This document shows, piece by piece, positions 10,426-20,608 of a DNA stretch of 64,000 bases (position 1 is its first letter; every line of letters begins with the position of its first letter). The notes under the pieces were generated by a model. It ran no database searches, had not been told where the DNA came from, and saw nothing but the letters and a program-made list of their open reading frames with translations. This stretch comes from Phialophora verrucosa. Taxonomy: Eukaryota > Ascomycota > Eurotiomycetes > Chaetothyriales > Herpotrichiellaceae. Position numbers and translations under genes: made by a program. The stretch covers positions 496,001-560,000 of the forward strand of contig MSED01000008.1 of assembly GCA_002099365.1 (NCBI GenBank), written 5' to 3'.

Positions 10426-13161
10426 ATGTCGCGCAGTCTTCTTCTGATACGCTCCTCGCCCGCTCTGGGCACTGGCTCATACGGCACCGTCCCATTACTG
10501 AATGGAAGGTCTCCGTCGGACGTGGACGTGGACTCGGAAGATGAGCATTCAGACAGTCGAAAGCTATCTAAGAAGAGTCGGGGGAAGCGGATACAGTCTA
10601 CTAGCGACCTGGATGATGGCCATGATCAGTTTCCAGATCCACGCCGCCGGCAACAGCCTCAGCATCGGCGTACCTCAGAATGGTCTCGGCGGAGGTCGTC
10701 GTCTGGAGCAAGCGAGGTGGGAATAGGCCTGGACGCCAAAACCTCCTTCGCACCCCCACTTGCAGAGCATAAAGCCGAATCATCCAACGCGAGTACGCGG
10801 ACAGGAAGCGGCTCAGAGATTGAGCAAGAATACATACCCACGGTCGACGATCCTCCCGACAACTCGCCGTATCCAGAAGTTCGAGCTTCAGTTCCAGCTA
10901 CGGACAACACGGCTCTCTCTATAAGCACACCACGAATGTGGATTCTCTCATTGTTGTTTGCAATAGCCGGATCCGCCACAAATCTTTTTTTCTCCTTGAG
11001 ATACCCTAGCGTCGCCATCACACCGGTTATTGCTCTGGTTCTTGTTCATCCTCTTGGGAAGCTGTGGGATTTCCTCTTAAAACGAGCAGGCGACCAGGAG
11101 CAGTACTTTGTGGAGGGCTCGTTGCAGAGAGACGACCCCCAGTTCGGGGATACCCGGCTTCGCAGACTCCGGCTGTGGTTGGCTCAAGGGCGATGGAACG
11201 AGAAGGAACATGCCTGTGTCTATATCAGCAGCAACGTGTCCTTCGGATTCGCCTTCGCCACCGATGTCATTGTCGAGCAGCACAAGTTCTACAAGCAGGA
11301 AGTCCCGATACTCTACCAGCTTCTGCTGACCATCTCGACTCAAATTCTTGGCTACGCTTTTGCCGGCTTGACGAGACGATTCCTGGTGCGCCCTGCGGCC
11401 ATGATTTGGCCCGGCACTCTGATGTCGACGGCCATGTTTACCACCATGCACAAGGACGAGAACAAGCCGGCCAACGGTTGGACGGTCTCACGCTATAAAT
11501 TCTTCCTTTATGTTTGGAGCGCGGCGTTCCTGTGGTATTTCTTCCCGGGCCTCATCATGCCGGCGTTGAGTTATTTTAACGTCATCACCTGGTTCGCTCC
11601 GAAGAACGTAGTCGTCGCCAATCTGTTTGGCGTGGCATCGGGGCTGGGGCTCTTCCCCCTGACGTTCGATTGGGCTCAAATCGCTTACATCGGGTCACCG
11701 CTTTTGACACCCTGGTGGGCAGCAGCCAACGTTGTCGGCGGGCTTGTTCTCGTCATGTGGATCATTGCCCCCATCCTCTACTACAAGAACGTCCTTTTCT
11801 CCGCCTACCTGCCGATCCTGTCGTCGGCCGTGTTCGACAACACCGGCAAGCCATACGACGTGAGCAAGATCCTCACTCCCGACTTTCTGTTCGACAAGGT
11901 AGCGTACGACAACTATTCCAAGGTGTACCTGCCCATCACATACGTGCTCTCTTATGGAGTGCAGTTCGCTGCGCTTTCGGCACTCATCACGCATACGACT
12001 TGCTGGCATGGTCGAGACATATGGCGACAATCCCAGCAAGCCTTCCGAGAGAGACAGGAGAGGAACAACGCGGGCTACCGAGCCATTCCGACCTCCGATG
12101 GTCAAAACGGTCATGATGGACTCCATAGAATCGACAGCCAGACCGTCAAGGCTGGAGGAGAAGACGTCCATAATCGCCTCATGCGGCGGTATGAAGATGT
12201 CCCTATGATGTGGTATGCCCTGACATTCGTCACGATGCTAGCCGTCGGCATCTTCGTGGTGGAATACTATCCAGTGCATCTGCCTTGGTACGGACTCCTC
12301 ATGGCTCTGGGGATCACCACCGTCCTCTTCATCCCGGTCGGCATTGTCATGGCTATCACGAACCAACACAGCAGCCTATACCTGATCTGCCAGTTGATCT
12401 GTGGAGTTGTATTCCCCGGTCGCCCCGTCGCAAACATGGTCTTTGTGACGTACTGCTACATCTCTTCTGCGCAGGGGATAAAATTCTCCTCGGACCTCAA
12501 ACTAGGACACTACATGAAGATTCCACCGAAGCTACTCTTCAAGGTCCAGATGGTCGCCACGCTCGTCTCGAGCCTCGTGCAGATCACCGTCCTGAACTGG
12601 ATGTTCATAAACATCCCCGGCATCTGCACCCCACACGCCATCAACGGCTTCAACTGTCCCATTGCCCGCGTGCATTTCAACGGAAGCATCCTCTGGGGAG
12701 TTGTCGGACCACAACGATTCTTCGGCCCGGGTGCTCTTTATCGCCCGCTCGTGTGGGCATTCCTGATCGGTTTCATTGCGCCCATCCTGGTCTGGCTCCT
12801 CGGCCGCAACAAGAAGAAATCCGTCTTCCGGAAAATCAACCTCCCCGTGCTCTTCGGGTCGTTGTCGTGGATCCCACCGGCCACCGGTTTGAATTTCTCG
12901 ATCTGGGCCGTTGTGTGCTTCGTTTTCAACTCGTTTCTTCGCCGACGAGCCCCGGGCTGGTGGGGCAAGTATACCATGACCATGTCTGCCGCATTGGATT
13001 CCGGGCTGGCGTTTTCATTGCTGATTGTCTTTTTCGGTTTTGTGTATCCAGGGTACACCGACGGTTTCTCATGGTGGGGCACGGAGGTGTATAAAAGAGG
13101 ATGTGACTGGCGAGCTTGTGCCTGGTTTAAATTAGGGCCTGGAGAACGGTTTGGCGAATGA
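10426..13161 (+). CDS. OPT-family oligopeptide transporter
   Basis: A single-exon frame, 911 aa from the chosen ATG at 10426 (context CACCATCATGTCG). An in-frame ATG at 10162 would add 88 low-complexity Ser/Ala/Thr residues and cannot be excluded. The first 170 residues are polar and acidic. The remainder is a polytopic membrane protein with about 14-16 hydrophobic segments. OPT hallmarks include NLFFSLRYPSVAITP near the start of the membrane part, KFFLYVWSAAFLWYFFPG, the GLGLFPLTFDWAQIAYIGSPL block, the KILTPDFLFD loop and the late LGHYMKIPPK...FKVQM block. OPT proteins move small peptides, or metals and glutathione derivatives, by proton symport, usually at the plasma membrane. The substrate is not predictable. 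Confidence 0.92.
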   Translation: MSRSLLLIRSSPALGTGSYGTVPLLNGRSPSDVDVDSEDEHSDSRKLSKKSRGKRIQSTSDLDDGHDQFPDPRRRQQPQHRRTSEWSRRRSSSGASEVGIGLDAKTSFAPPLAEHKAESSNASTRTGSGSEIEQEYIPTVDDPPDNSPYPEVRASVPATDNTALSISTPRMWILSLLFAIAGSATNLFFSLRYPSVAITPVIALVLVHPLGKLWDFLLKRAGDQEQYFVEGSLQRDDPQFGDTRLRRLRLWLAQGRWNEKEHACVYISSNVSFGFAFATDVIVEQHKFYKQEVPILYQLLLTISTQILGYAFAGLTRRFLVRPAAMIWPGTLMSTAMFTTMHKDENKPANGWTVSRYKFFLYVWSAAFLWYFFPGLIMPALSYFNVITWFAPKNVVVANLFGVASGLGLFPLTFDWAQIAYIGSPLLTPWWAAANVVGGLVLVMWIIAPILYYKNVLFSAYLPILSSAVFDNTGKPYDVSKILTPDFLFDKVAYDNYSKVYLPITYVLSYGVQFAALSALITHTTCWHGRDIWRQSQQAFRERQERNNAGYRAIPTSDGQNGHDGLHRIDSQTVKAGGEDVHNRLMRRYEDVPMMWYALTFVTMLAVGIFVVEYYPVHLPWYGLLMALGITTVLFIPVGIVMAITNQHSSLYLICQLICGVVFPGRPVANMVFVTYCYISSAQGIKFSSDLKLGHYMKIPPKLLFKVQMVATLVSSLVQITVLNWMFINIPGICTPHAINGFNCPIARVHFNGSILWGVVGPQRFFGPGALYRPLVWAFLIGFIAPILVWLLGRNKKKSVFRKINLPVLFGSLSWIPPATGLNFSIWAVVCFVFNSFLRRRAPGWWGKYTMTMSAALDSGLAFSLLIVFFGFVYPGYTDGFSWWGTEVYKRGCDWRACAWFKLGPGERFGE

Positions 13162-13534
13162 GGACAACTCGACATGACTCGGCAAAGAACGGCGGGATAG
13201 AACGCATTGCATGAGGGCTCACATTATGGGGACACCCGAGTTAGACTAGCATCGAATGATCACGAGATATGATTTAACGAGGCCGTTGTTTCATGTGACG
13301 GTCGGCACGCGTAGGAGTTCTCCAATTGAAGACGTATGAGTTTGACAATGACCACCGGGAACATACTAACATTCTACATGCCGGAAGCAAGAAATCGAAC
13401 ACCGACCTGACCATCCAGATGGATGGACTACGCACACTGAAGAATGTACTCGTACCTGACCCGAATATTGTGGCATTCTTCACTGGGACGGGACGAGACA
13501 AGATGAGACGGGAGAGGACGGGATGAGGAACGAT

Positions 13535-13560
13535 GCGGCTCGGCGCGGCGCGGCGCGGGG
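13535..13560. repeat. CGGCG-type GC microsatellite
   Basis: A short run of CGGCG units directly follows a GACGGGA-like purine-rich tract (13485-13530). Confidence 0.7.
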
Positions 13561-13762
13561 AAGTGCGAGGCGAGACGATACCGCGGGATCGATAACAAGG
13601 TGAGAGAGATGTCGGTACGAGTACTGGACTCGGTACATGGTGGGTTTTTCTATATCTATCCTAGATCAACATGTGGGGCAAAGTACGGAGTATTAGAGGA
13701 GAGGATTAGATTATCACTCCAGTCATCAATTTTATTGGGGCAATGAATAGTAGATTGTGGAG

Positions 13763-13792
13763 TGCGGATTGCGGACTGCGGATTGCGGATTG
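13763..13792. repeat. 7-bp tandem repeat (TGCGGAT)x4
   Basis: Four consecutive copies of TGCGGAT are present, the second with a final C. Confidence 0.85.
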
Positions 13793-13856
13793 ACTGGTGG
13801 CGGCGCGGTTTAGGGGGGGGCCGAGGCGAGATGATACGCGATGGGATGGAATTATG

Positions 13857-13892
13857 TGCCGTGCCTTGCCATGCCGTGCCATGCTGTGCCTT
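13857..13892. repeat. 5-bp tandem repeat (TGCCN)
   Basis: About seven consecutive pentamers of the form TGCCG/TGCCT/TGCCA, one reading TGCTG. Confidence 0.8.
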
Positions 13893-13904
13893 GGTTATGT
13901 GGTG

Positions 13905-13977
13905 TGAGTGCAGGCGTGAGTTTGGGTGTGAGTGTGAGTGTGGGTGTGAGTGTGAGTGTGAGTGTGAGTGTGGGTGC
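13905..13977. repeat. 6-bp tandem repeat (GAGTGT)
   Basis: About twelve imperfect hexamers GAGTGT/GGGTGT in a row. The unit is not the TTAGGG telomere repeat. Confidence 0.85.
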
Positions 13978-14353
13978 GACTAAGATCCGGTGCATCGACA
14001 AATCCACATACGGACCTAATATCACGACGATATGGCGATTGGGACATGGTAAAGCGAGTCGACGGATTAGTGTAGGATAATTACGATGTCCAGTATCTCG
14101 ACATTGTAACATATAAATCAATACCACTACACGCGTACTGTGTAACCACTGATTAAACATGCTCTTGAGGACAAGTCTCTCTCCCACCAACACCAGACAG
14201 TGATATGCGTGATTAAGTGATTGTGGTAGATCCGGAGCAACGACCCTCGACACGCTTCGTGGCATTAGAATATTTTAAGAAATACCCCCAATACTACAGT
14301 CAGTCCGGAGTGGAATCTATCTTGAAGATAACCTTGAAGAGACTCGCACTCCG

Positions 14354-17300
14354 TCACGGAGACGCCGTGAGATCAATGCAGATCTTTCGTCTCGTATTAC
14401 CTTCCACGCCTGAGGAGGTTGGCTGCTTTCTCTTCCTGACGATCGAGTGTTCCGATGCGGTGCTTGGGTCCATCGCAAGTGATCTGATTTGCGCATCCTC
14501 GCCCTCATCCTCACCCTCATCCTCACCCTCATCCTCACCCTCATCCATTGTGCTATTGGCTTCGTCGCCGGCTTTTCCAAGTTTCCGAGCCTTGGCTTGC
14601 TCTCTTTCGCGCAAGGCAGTTAGCAATCTTTGGCGCTCCGGATCCCTGAGTGGTAAGGCGTCGAGTACGTCCGTCAGCAAAATAGGTCCTGATTTGAAAG
14701 GGTATTTTGCGAACTTTGGCAGCAGGTAAGCCGGGCAAGAAACATCCACGTTATGCTGTATCATGATTTCCAGCACCTCGACGGTTGATAACGGAATTAT
14801 ACCGAGCTTATGTCGATCCTTAAGTAATTGCCCCAGCCATTTCCACCACACAGACTTTGGGTAGTTGGGATCCACACCGGCTTGCAAGACAACTCTCACC
14901 ATTTTTGGGTCTGGGCGTTCCCAATTTCCAGGACGCAGAGCGATATCCAGAAGACTCTGTCCTCGATTTCCCTTGGTCATGTCGCTTGTCAAATTCTCTG
15001 CCACAAAACCTGTAAGATTGTACTCAACCCCCACGCTGATGGACAAATCATCAGTGCTGTCGACCCAACTCAAAAAATCGAGGCGTGGATGGATGCGATT
15101 TTGCTTCAGACGGTGGTACAGATGCGCCAATGTCGGTTTCAGCCGTGACATGATGATGTTCACGGTAGGGACATCCAGGTCCGTTGAGTGTGCCAGTGCT
15201 TCCAATAGGGCATCAGTCTGAGACCAAAGGGAGTCTAGTAGGACCATACCCTCCCCATCATTCAAACGCTGTCGAGAAGGCGCGGAACAGGTGGCATACG
15301 TGGCACAGACCTTAGTTAACAGCGCGCTGCAGAGGAAGCGTTGTGCTGGAAACGGACCATTCGTGCATTGTTGCAAGATACTCTGGGCATCTGTCGTAAG
15401 AAGGAAGTCCACCAGGGACCTGTGCAGAAAGCTCACCTCTGTGTTGAGAAGGCGTTGAAGTCGTCTCAACGGGTCTGTAGGAGTTTCCCAGCTGGACAAA
15501 GGCCAAAAAATTGCACCTGTCCATTCCAGCAGACCCATGCAGCGACTGTTGAGTCTCCTCTTCCCTAGATCGAGGCGATACTCCAGAGCGTCAAAATCGC
15601 CAAGGTCCAGCTCAGTGAATCCGTAGCTTGGTCTCATTGCAAAATCTACGTCGTCCGCTTCGAGGAACGTCAATTCCAACAGTCCACGCGGCCACTTGCC
15701 GTAGCTGTCTCGTCGACAGAAGAGGGCCGTTTGGATGAAAGCAGAGGCTTCGCTGCGGTACGCAGGGTCAATAGAAGAGATGATGCGCTTGAAGAAACCT
15801 TCCAGGTCCGCAGGCATTGAATCCACTTTCCTCTCCAGGGTGCGAATGGTCTCTCCGTCTTGGAACCCTCGTACGAGCTCTTGCACAACGAGACGGACCC
15901 AGAGAAAGACTCCACTGGCTTTGTCGACAATCGTTTGAACGAGTTTCTCCCCTGCACCGCTGTTACGGAGGTAAGAGCTCTGGAGGCGCATACTGTGCCA
16001 AAGCGACTGTCTCACGTATTTCTCAATGTCCACTCTGGTGTGCAACTGGAGCTGAAGTTGAGGAAGGCCGTGGAAGTAGTCGGCAAAGATGTTCCACGGC
16101 CTGCTGGACAAACACATCTTTAGAGAGCCGAGTAGACGCAGCTTGCCAAGGAAGTCTAGCATGTTGTGGCGGTCATCGTCCGTGCCATCAAGTTCGTCCA
16201 AGCCGTCAACGAGGATGAGAATCTTTCTCGTGGTCGAGATTCTTTGTAAGCAAGCTTTGATCGCCGTCTTCAGTTCTGGCATCGACCACTGCAGCTCAGA
16301 TTCTGTGGCGCATGCAGTCAGCCACCTTTCTTCGCTGACGACAGTCTCGATCAGCCACTTATGACTCGATAGCAGTTGATATAAGAGCGCCTGCAGGAGA
16401 CCTTGAAAGGACTTTTGTAATCCCCGGCCGGGGTTCCAGAGGAAATATCGACAAACGAATAGATCACAACCCGACAACCAATTGGTGCAATAGACAGGCC
16501 TTAGATTGTGATCTAGATAATGCAGGAGGGTTGACTTGCCCGATCCAGGCTTGCCAGAGATCCAAAACAGGCTGTGGTCTGGAGCAGGGGAATCTAGCCA
16601 TGCCTGAAAATCACTAAGACGGTTGTCTGTCGTATCGCGCGGTTCGAGGATCCAGTGATAGGTGTCTTCATGCGCCTCGCGAATTTGATGTCGCCTAGAG
16701 TCTATGTCCGGGAAATACAGGCTCATGCATATGCGTTTCTGAGCAAGTTCGGTCCGCTGCCTGTCACTTGTCGCTCTGGTGGCTTCTTGCTCCAGGATGA
16801 TAGTCTCAAGCCCGAGAGCCAGCCTCGAGAGTGCGTCGGCATGCGAGGCTTGAAAGTTGGCGAACAAAGTCTCGAGTGTGGGGTCCTGGAGCTTCAAAAG
16901 GTCCATCTGCTGCATCAGTGCTGCGATGTCGCTCTGCAGCTTGTTCGAGGTGCCGTCAATGGCAATTAGCATGTTCTTCTCCGTCCGATTTGCTGCTGTC
17001 AAAAGAGTCGTCTGCGACGCACTGGACGCTTGGGTGGAACTTTTCGCACTCAGCAACAGATCGAATGACGAATCCCACACCCTACTTACTGCATGTAGAA
17101 CAGAAATGCTACGATAAGATTTGACCTTGCCTGAGAGACACTGTTCTGCAATGCCTGGATTTCTTCCTGATGCCATCTCAACCGAACGGCAGACCAGAAT
17201 GATTCTGCCCATGATGGGTTGCCTGGCGACGCCGCAGTCTTGGGCCGTAGCTTCAACACGAAGTCTAAGAACTTTTGAGACAGTCGGAGGCTCTCGGTAT

Positions 17301-17544
17301 TGCACTCTGCCAGCCTCGAATACAGTGGGCACGTCTGAGGAGGGGGTGGCACTACTGAGCTGCCTAGGTTCTTATTCATATCGTTCAGCTGTTGGGCGAT
17401 TGCGTCTAGGTCGTGGATTTCAGTCGTGCGTCCCCGACTTGGGCGGTGTAGGCTTCCAGCCTTGGCCACAATTTTGGCTCCATACTCGACGACTTGCAAG
17501 ATGTTGCATGCCAAAGCGAATGCGCCGATTGCTTCAAGCACCAT
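14354..17544 (-). CDS. STAND/NLR-like NTPase with NACHT-type P-loop domain
   Basis: Two exons, 17544..17090 and 17039..14354, with a 50-bp intron (GTAAGT donor; alternative in-frame acceptors at 17049 and 17022) give 1046 aa. Residues 1-150 resemble the helical N-terminal domain found on many fungal STAND proteins (MVLEAIGAFALACNILQVVEYG). A coiled, polar stretch follows, then the NTPase: Walker A GKPGSGKST near residue 314 and Walker B ILILVDGLDEL near 430. The segment FRYFLWNPG-like and RPWNIFADYF motifs match the nephrocystin-3-type/NACHT domain of fungal NLRs. The C-terminal half looks helical without clear ankyrin or WD repeats, and ends in an acidic GEDE tandem repeat plus a basic tail. 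Fungal STAND proteins act in non-self recognition and regulated cell death; that role is inferred here. Confidence 0.85.
14494..14546 (-). repeat. 12-bp coding tandem repeat (GEDE)
   Basis: About four copies of a 12-bp unit (CTCATCCTCACC on the + strand) encode the EGEDEGEDEGED stretch near the C-terminus of the STAND protein. A unit length divisible by three keeps the frame when copies are gained or lost. Confidence 0.85.
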
Positions 17545-18312
17545 ATTTGATGCAGGGAGAAGGTGGCACCGTCAACTGATCGGACAGAATTGGGGTGGTT
17601 CGGAGGGTGAAGATAGGAAGTGGTTGAAGGATGAGGCTGGCATGTTCAAAGCTGGACGTTACACAGTCCAACCTACCAACCATCTCCGCCTGTGGCATGG
17701 CTTGGGGTTGGGCATGTGAGGCTGTCCCCTGTATACGAGACCAACAATGCCTTGCAGTCTGCCACGTATCAGGGCGCAGGTGTGTCCGCTCATTGACCAG
17801 GCGAACATGTACTGCGCTAGTAGGGTTGACAGAGTCGCTCGCGGCTTGCCCAGCCACGCAGGGCGGCAGTCGAGAACGACGACCAATGGAAGGCGAGAGC
17901 CCAGATCCAGCTTTACATTGGGGAGAAGTGGCTTGACTCGCTGGCAAGCAAGAGCCTCACTCTTCAAACACTCAGGAAACTTCAGATCCGAGGCTTCCCA
18001 AACCCAAGATGTTATTTCTCGAAGGAGCGTCAAATCCGAAATGATGACGCTTTTGAAGAACATACAAGCGTGATCGCGCTGAATCATACAGCCTGGTCCT
18101 TGCAAAGGTCGAAAATGATAGCCACGCGGGCGGTGCGGATGGGATGCATGCAAGGGATTCACTTATTCACTGCGCCTTTCTTTTGTGTTTCATGCAACAG
18201 CTTCTATGCTCTCGCATGCCTTTCTCAGGCTCGGGACACGAACTTCGAGAGTCTAACCCGATAACTACCATATCACCATGGGCACCATCCTCAATACAGC
18301 TCGTGTACCTGC
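17545..18312. other. intergenic
   Basis: Promoter side of the STAND gene and 3' flank of the OB-fold-like gene. No coding signal recognised. Confidence 0.4.
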
Positions 18313-19884
18313 TTATCTTTTCCCTCCATCTTTTCGCGAAGCATTCCTTTCTTGCCACCACTTCTTCATATGCTCAACGTTGTAGCCCATCTCAATCAAC
18401 TTCTTCTCGTCACTGATGAACCAGTCTTCCTCTGCGCCCTTCCCATCAGCATCCTCCAGCCCACCGTCTTCTACCGTTTGACTGCCCACCTTCAGGGGAT
18501 ACCTATTCAATATCACGTCCTCCCCAGCTCTAACCCGGTTCATGACTAGACCTTTGAACAAAGCAACCGTTCCTACTTCTGGCAGAAATGCTACAGCATC
18601 CACAAATACCGAGACAGTAAGCCCCGAGATTCGATTGGAGATGCTCGGATCGTGAATTTTGAGATGGCGCTTTGGTGGGAAGGGCGTGTTAGGTCGGTGG
18701 ATAAGGGAAGGGGAGACCCAGGATATGAGGACGAAGAGGGGCGGGCAGGGGTAAGACTTTTGGGCGGGGACCGCAAGAAGAGATGATAATGTGGTGGCTG
18801 AAGGGTTCACTTCCCGTGGTAAGTGAGGTGCTACCTTTGGCGAAGGAAGAGATTGAGTTTGTAGTCGAGGAGGAGATAGCGTTGGCGGGCTGGCCGGGAG
18901 AGCGGAGGAAGCGACAAAATCCTTGGACGGTTTGACGGTATCTCGTTGAAGCAGTCCGTGGCTGTCGGGTTCGTCAGCTTTGGCTGGTCTTCGTAGCGGA
19001 GAAAGTGGAGCAATGAAGCCCTCCTGCGTATCAACTTGGCTATGCTCATTAATCATCGCAGGTTGGCTTTCTGGCTTCTTCTCCATGGCCAGGCTTGACT
19101 GGATTTGGCGCAGAGCCTCACGGCGTCTGTCAACTTGTGACTGAGCGACAGCGAGGGTGTCGAATCCATCGTCGTCAGAGTCAGTGTCCTGTACATTCCG
19201 TGATTTTTTCTGTGTTGATGTAGATTGATGGACCCCCCGGGGTGTCGTTTTGCGGTCGCGCTTTCTGGACCAGCTTCTGTATTCAGCTGCCAGTGCTTGT
19301 TGCTCCTCTCGAGGTGGCTTCTTGAGCGACATCTTGTCATCGGCCTCTGCCAGTCCAAGCTCGTCCCTGTGGGTGACCTCGTGGTCAACCCTGGCTAGCT
19401 GACAATCTTGAACACGCAGGTAGACCACACGACCTCGACCGTTCAATCGAGGGGCACTTCTGACTTCGAACCTCTTGACCTTGACAATATCTCCTATTCG
19501 TAGTTGCAGAAGCTCTTCATGTGCGTGTAAGTTCCGGTCGAGGATGGCTTGAAGTTGCAGGTAGCCGTCGGAGAGGGCAAGGCGCACAGACGTCGGATGA
19601 GAGGGAGTTCGGCTATGTGCTTGAGAGCGAAGACCCGTCTTGCTGCTTATAGCCTCGGACTCGCTGGCGGACACACCCTTGTCGTCATGGTGATCTCCCA
19701 AGCGACCTAAATCTTGCAATCTTTGTTCTTGCTCTTGGAGTGCGGCAACTGCGTTTCCACGACTACCCGTATGCGCTTTCCCAAATACGTGCTCGACTCG
19801 AAGTACAAGCGAGGAAGGATGCACACAGGTGCGAAGGATATCCGCCAGGCACGGTTTCAGGTTGTCCCTGGCAGGAGTGATCAT
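18313..19884 (-). CDS. hypothetical protein, OB-fold-like ends
   Basis: An uninterrupted frame of 523 aa. I do not recognise a named family. Residues about 95-180 (VRLALSDGYLQLQAIL ... GDIVKVKRFEV ... GRGRVVYLRVQDCQL) read like an OB fold of the RPA1 N-terminal/Rmi1 kind: LSDG, a hydrophobic strand, then GDIVKVKRF. The centre is charged and disordered (RKRDRKTTPRG, SDSDDDGFD). The C-terminal part contains a second possible OB-like segment (LTVSVFVDAVAFLP ... VALFKGLVMNRV) and the conserved-looking tail EEDWFISDEKKLIEMGY. A nucleic-acid-binding or genome-maintenance role is a guess from the fold resemblance. The segment around 18650-18770 is Pro-rich and could be an unspliced insertion, though no clear donor is visible. 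It diverges from the Fe-ADH-like gene. Confidence 0.6.
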   Translation of the reverse strand: MITPARDNLKPCLADILRTCVHPSSLVLRVEHVFGKAHTGSRGNAVAALQEQEQRLQDLGRLGDHHDDKGVSASESEAISSKTGLRSQAHSRTPSHPTSVRLALSDGYLQLQAILDRNLHAHEELLQLRIGDIVKVKRFEVRSAPRLNGRGRVVYLRVQDCQLARVDHEVTHRDELGLAEADDKMSLKKPPREEQQALAAEYRSWSRKRDRKTTPRGVHQSTSTQKKSRNVQDTDSDDDGFDTLAVAQSQVDRRREALRQIQSSLAMEKKPESQPAMINEHSQVDTQEGFIAPLSPLRRPAKADEPDSHGLLQRDTVKPSKDFVASSALPASPPTLSPPRLQTQSLPSPKVAPHLPREVNPSATTLSSLLAVPAQKSYPCPPLFVLISWVSPSLIHRPNTPFPPKRHLKIHDPSISNRISGLTVSVFVDAVAFLPEVGTVALFKGLVMNRVRAGEDVILNRYPLKVGSQTVEDGGLEDADGKGAEEDWFISDEKKLIEMGYNVEHMKKWWQERNASRKDGGKR

Positions 19885-20608
19885 GCTCGAGCCTATCCCG
19901 CATCGTGGCAGCAGCTACTGTGTGCTCTGGTAAAGTGGAAGTGAGGCTCGGGGGAGTTTGGAGTGACTGACTCGACGCGCAACGCGTGGAGAGAAAGAAC
20001 GCGAGCACGAGAATAGCGCTAAATTAGTCAGCCTTCTCCGCACCTTCAAACCGCCTTCTCCTCTCTCCCTCTGTCGACGATGACCAGCGTGCCAGCGTGC
20101 AAGGTTTCTTCTCCCGCCGGGTTTTCCATACGTGTTCAATGTCGTCTATGGCCCTATTGATGCCGTCATATCGGCACGAAGGTGATATTCCTGTTAAATT
20201 CTCAGCATGCTCGTCGAACTTCGGCTTACAGACGGGAGATGAAAACCTAGGTTCATGAGGTTAATGCCTGCATGACCAGCTACAGTAGGTCCGGCGTGGG
20301 ACCGACAGCTACTGTATCACTGATTCGTGCTAGTCGGGGCATCTTGAAGATGTGGGGTTCGCAAGGCTGGGCTGACCACCTCATGTCTGGGGTAAAAGTC
20401 AAGCTGGGGAAGATCCCCTCACTTGGGAGTCCCCTTAACAAGCTGAGGTATTCCGGAGAGCTCCTTCACAGCTCCTCCCTTCGCAACAACACACACGACT
20501 GGATCGGCTGAAAGTCAACCGAGACGGGTGTCATCCGCCAGGCACAAATCGCCTCCCCTTCTTCAGCAAGGGTGTTCAACGACCAGTCTCCTTGAAATAC
20601 CATCAGCG
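19885..20608. other. divergent intergenic region
   Basis: Promoter region between the OB-fold-like gene (-) and the iron-ADH-like gene (+). Nothing else recognised. Confidence 0.4.

Larger units (their letters stand above)
13162..14353. other. intergenic region rich in simple repeats
   Basis: This is a convergent gap between the OPT (+) and STAND (-) genes. It contains GGGAC/GACGG-rich tracts, a CGGCG run and three short tandem arrays listed separately. No gene was recognised. Confidence 0.5.

Noticed and set aside
12210..13094. 294-aa + strand frame
   Set aside because: Out-of-frame shadow within the OPT transporter; His/Pro/Arg-rich with no motif.
13905..13977. Possible interstitial telomere repeat
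   Set aside because: The unit is GAGTGT/GGGTGT, not TTAGGG or its complement.
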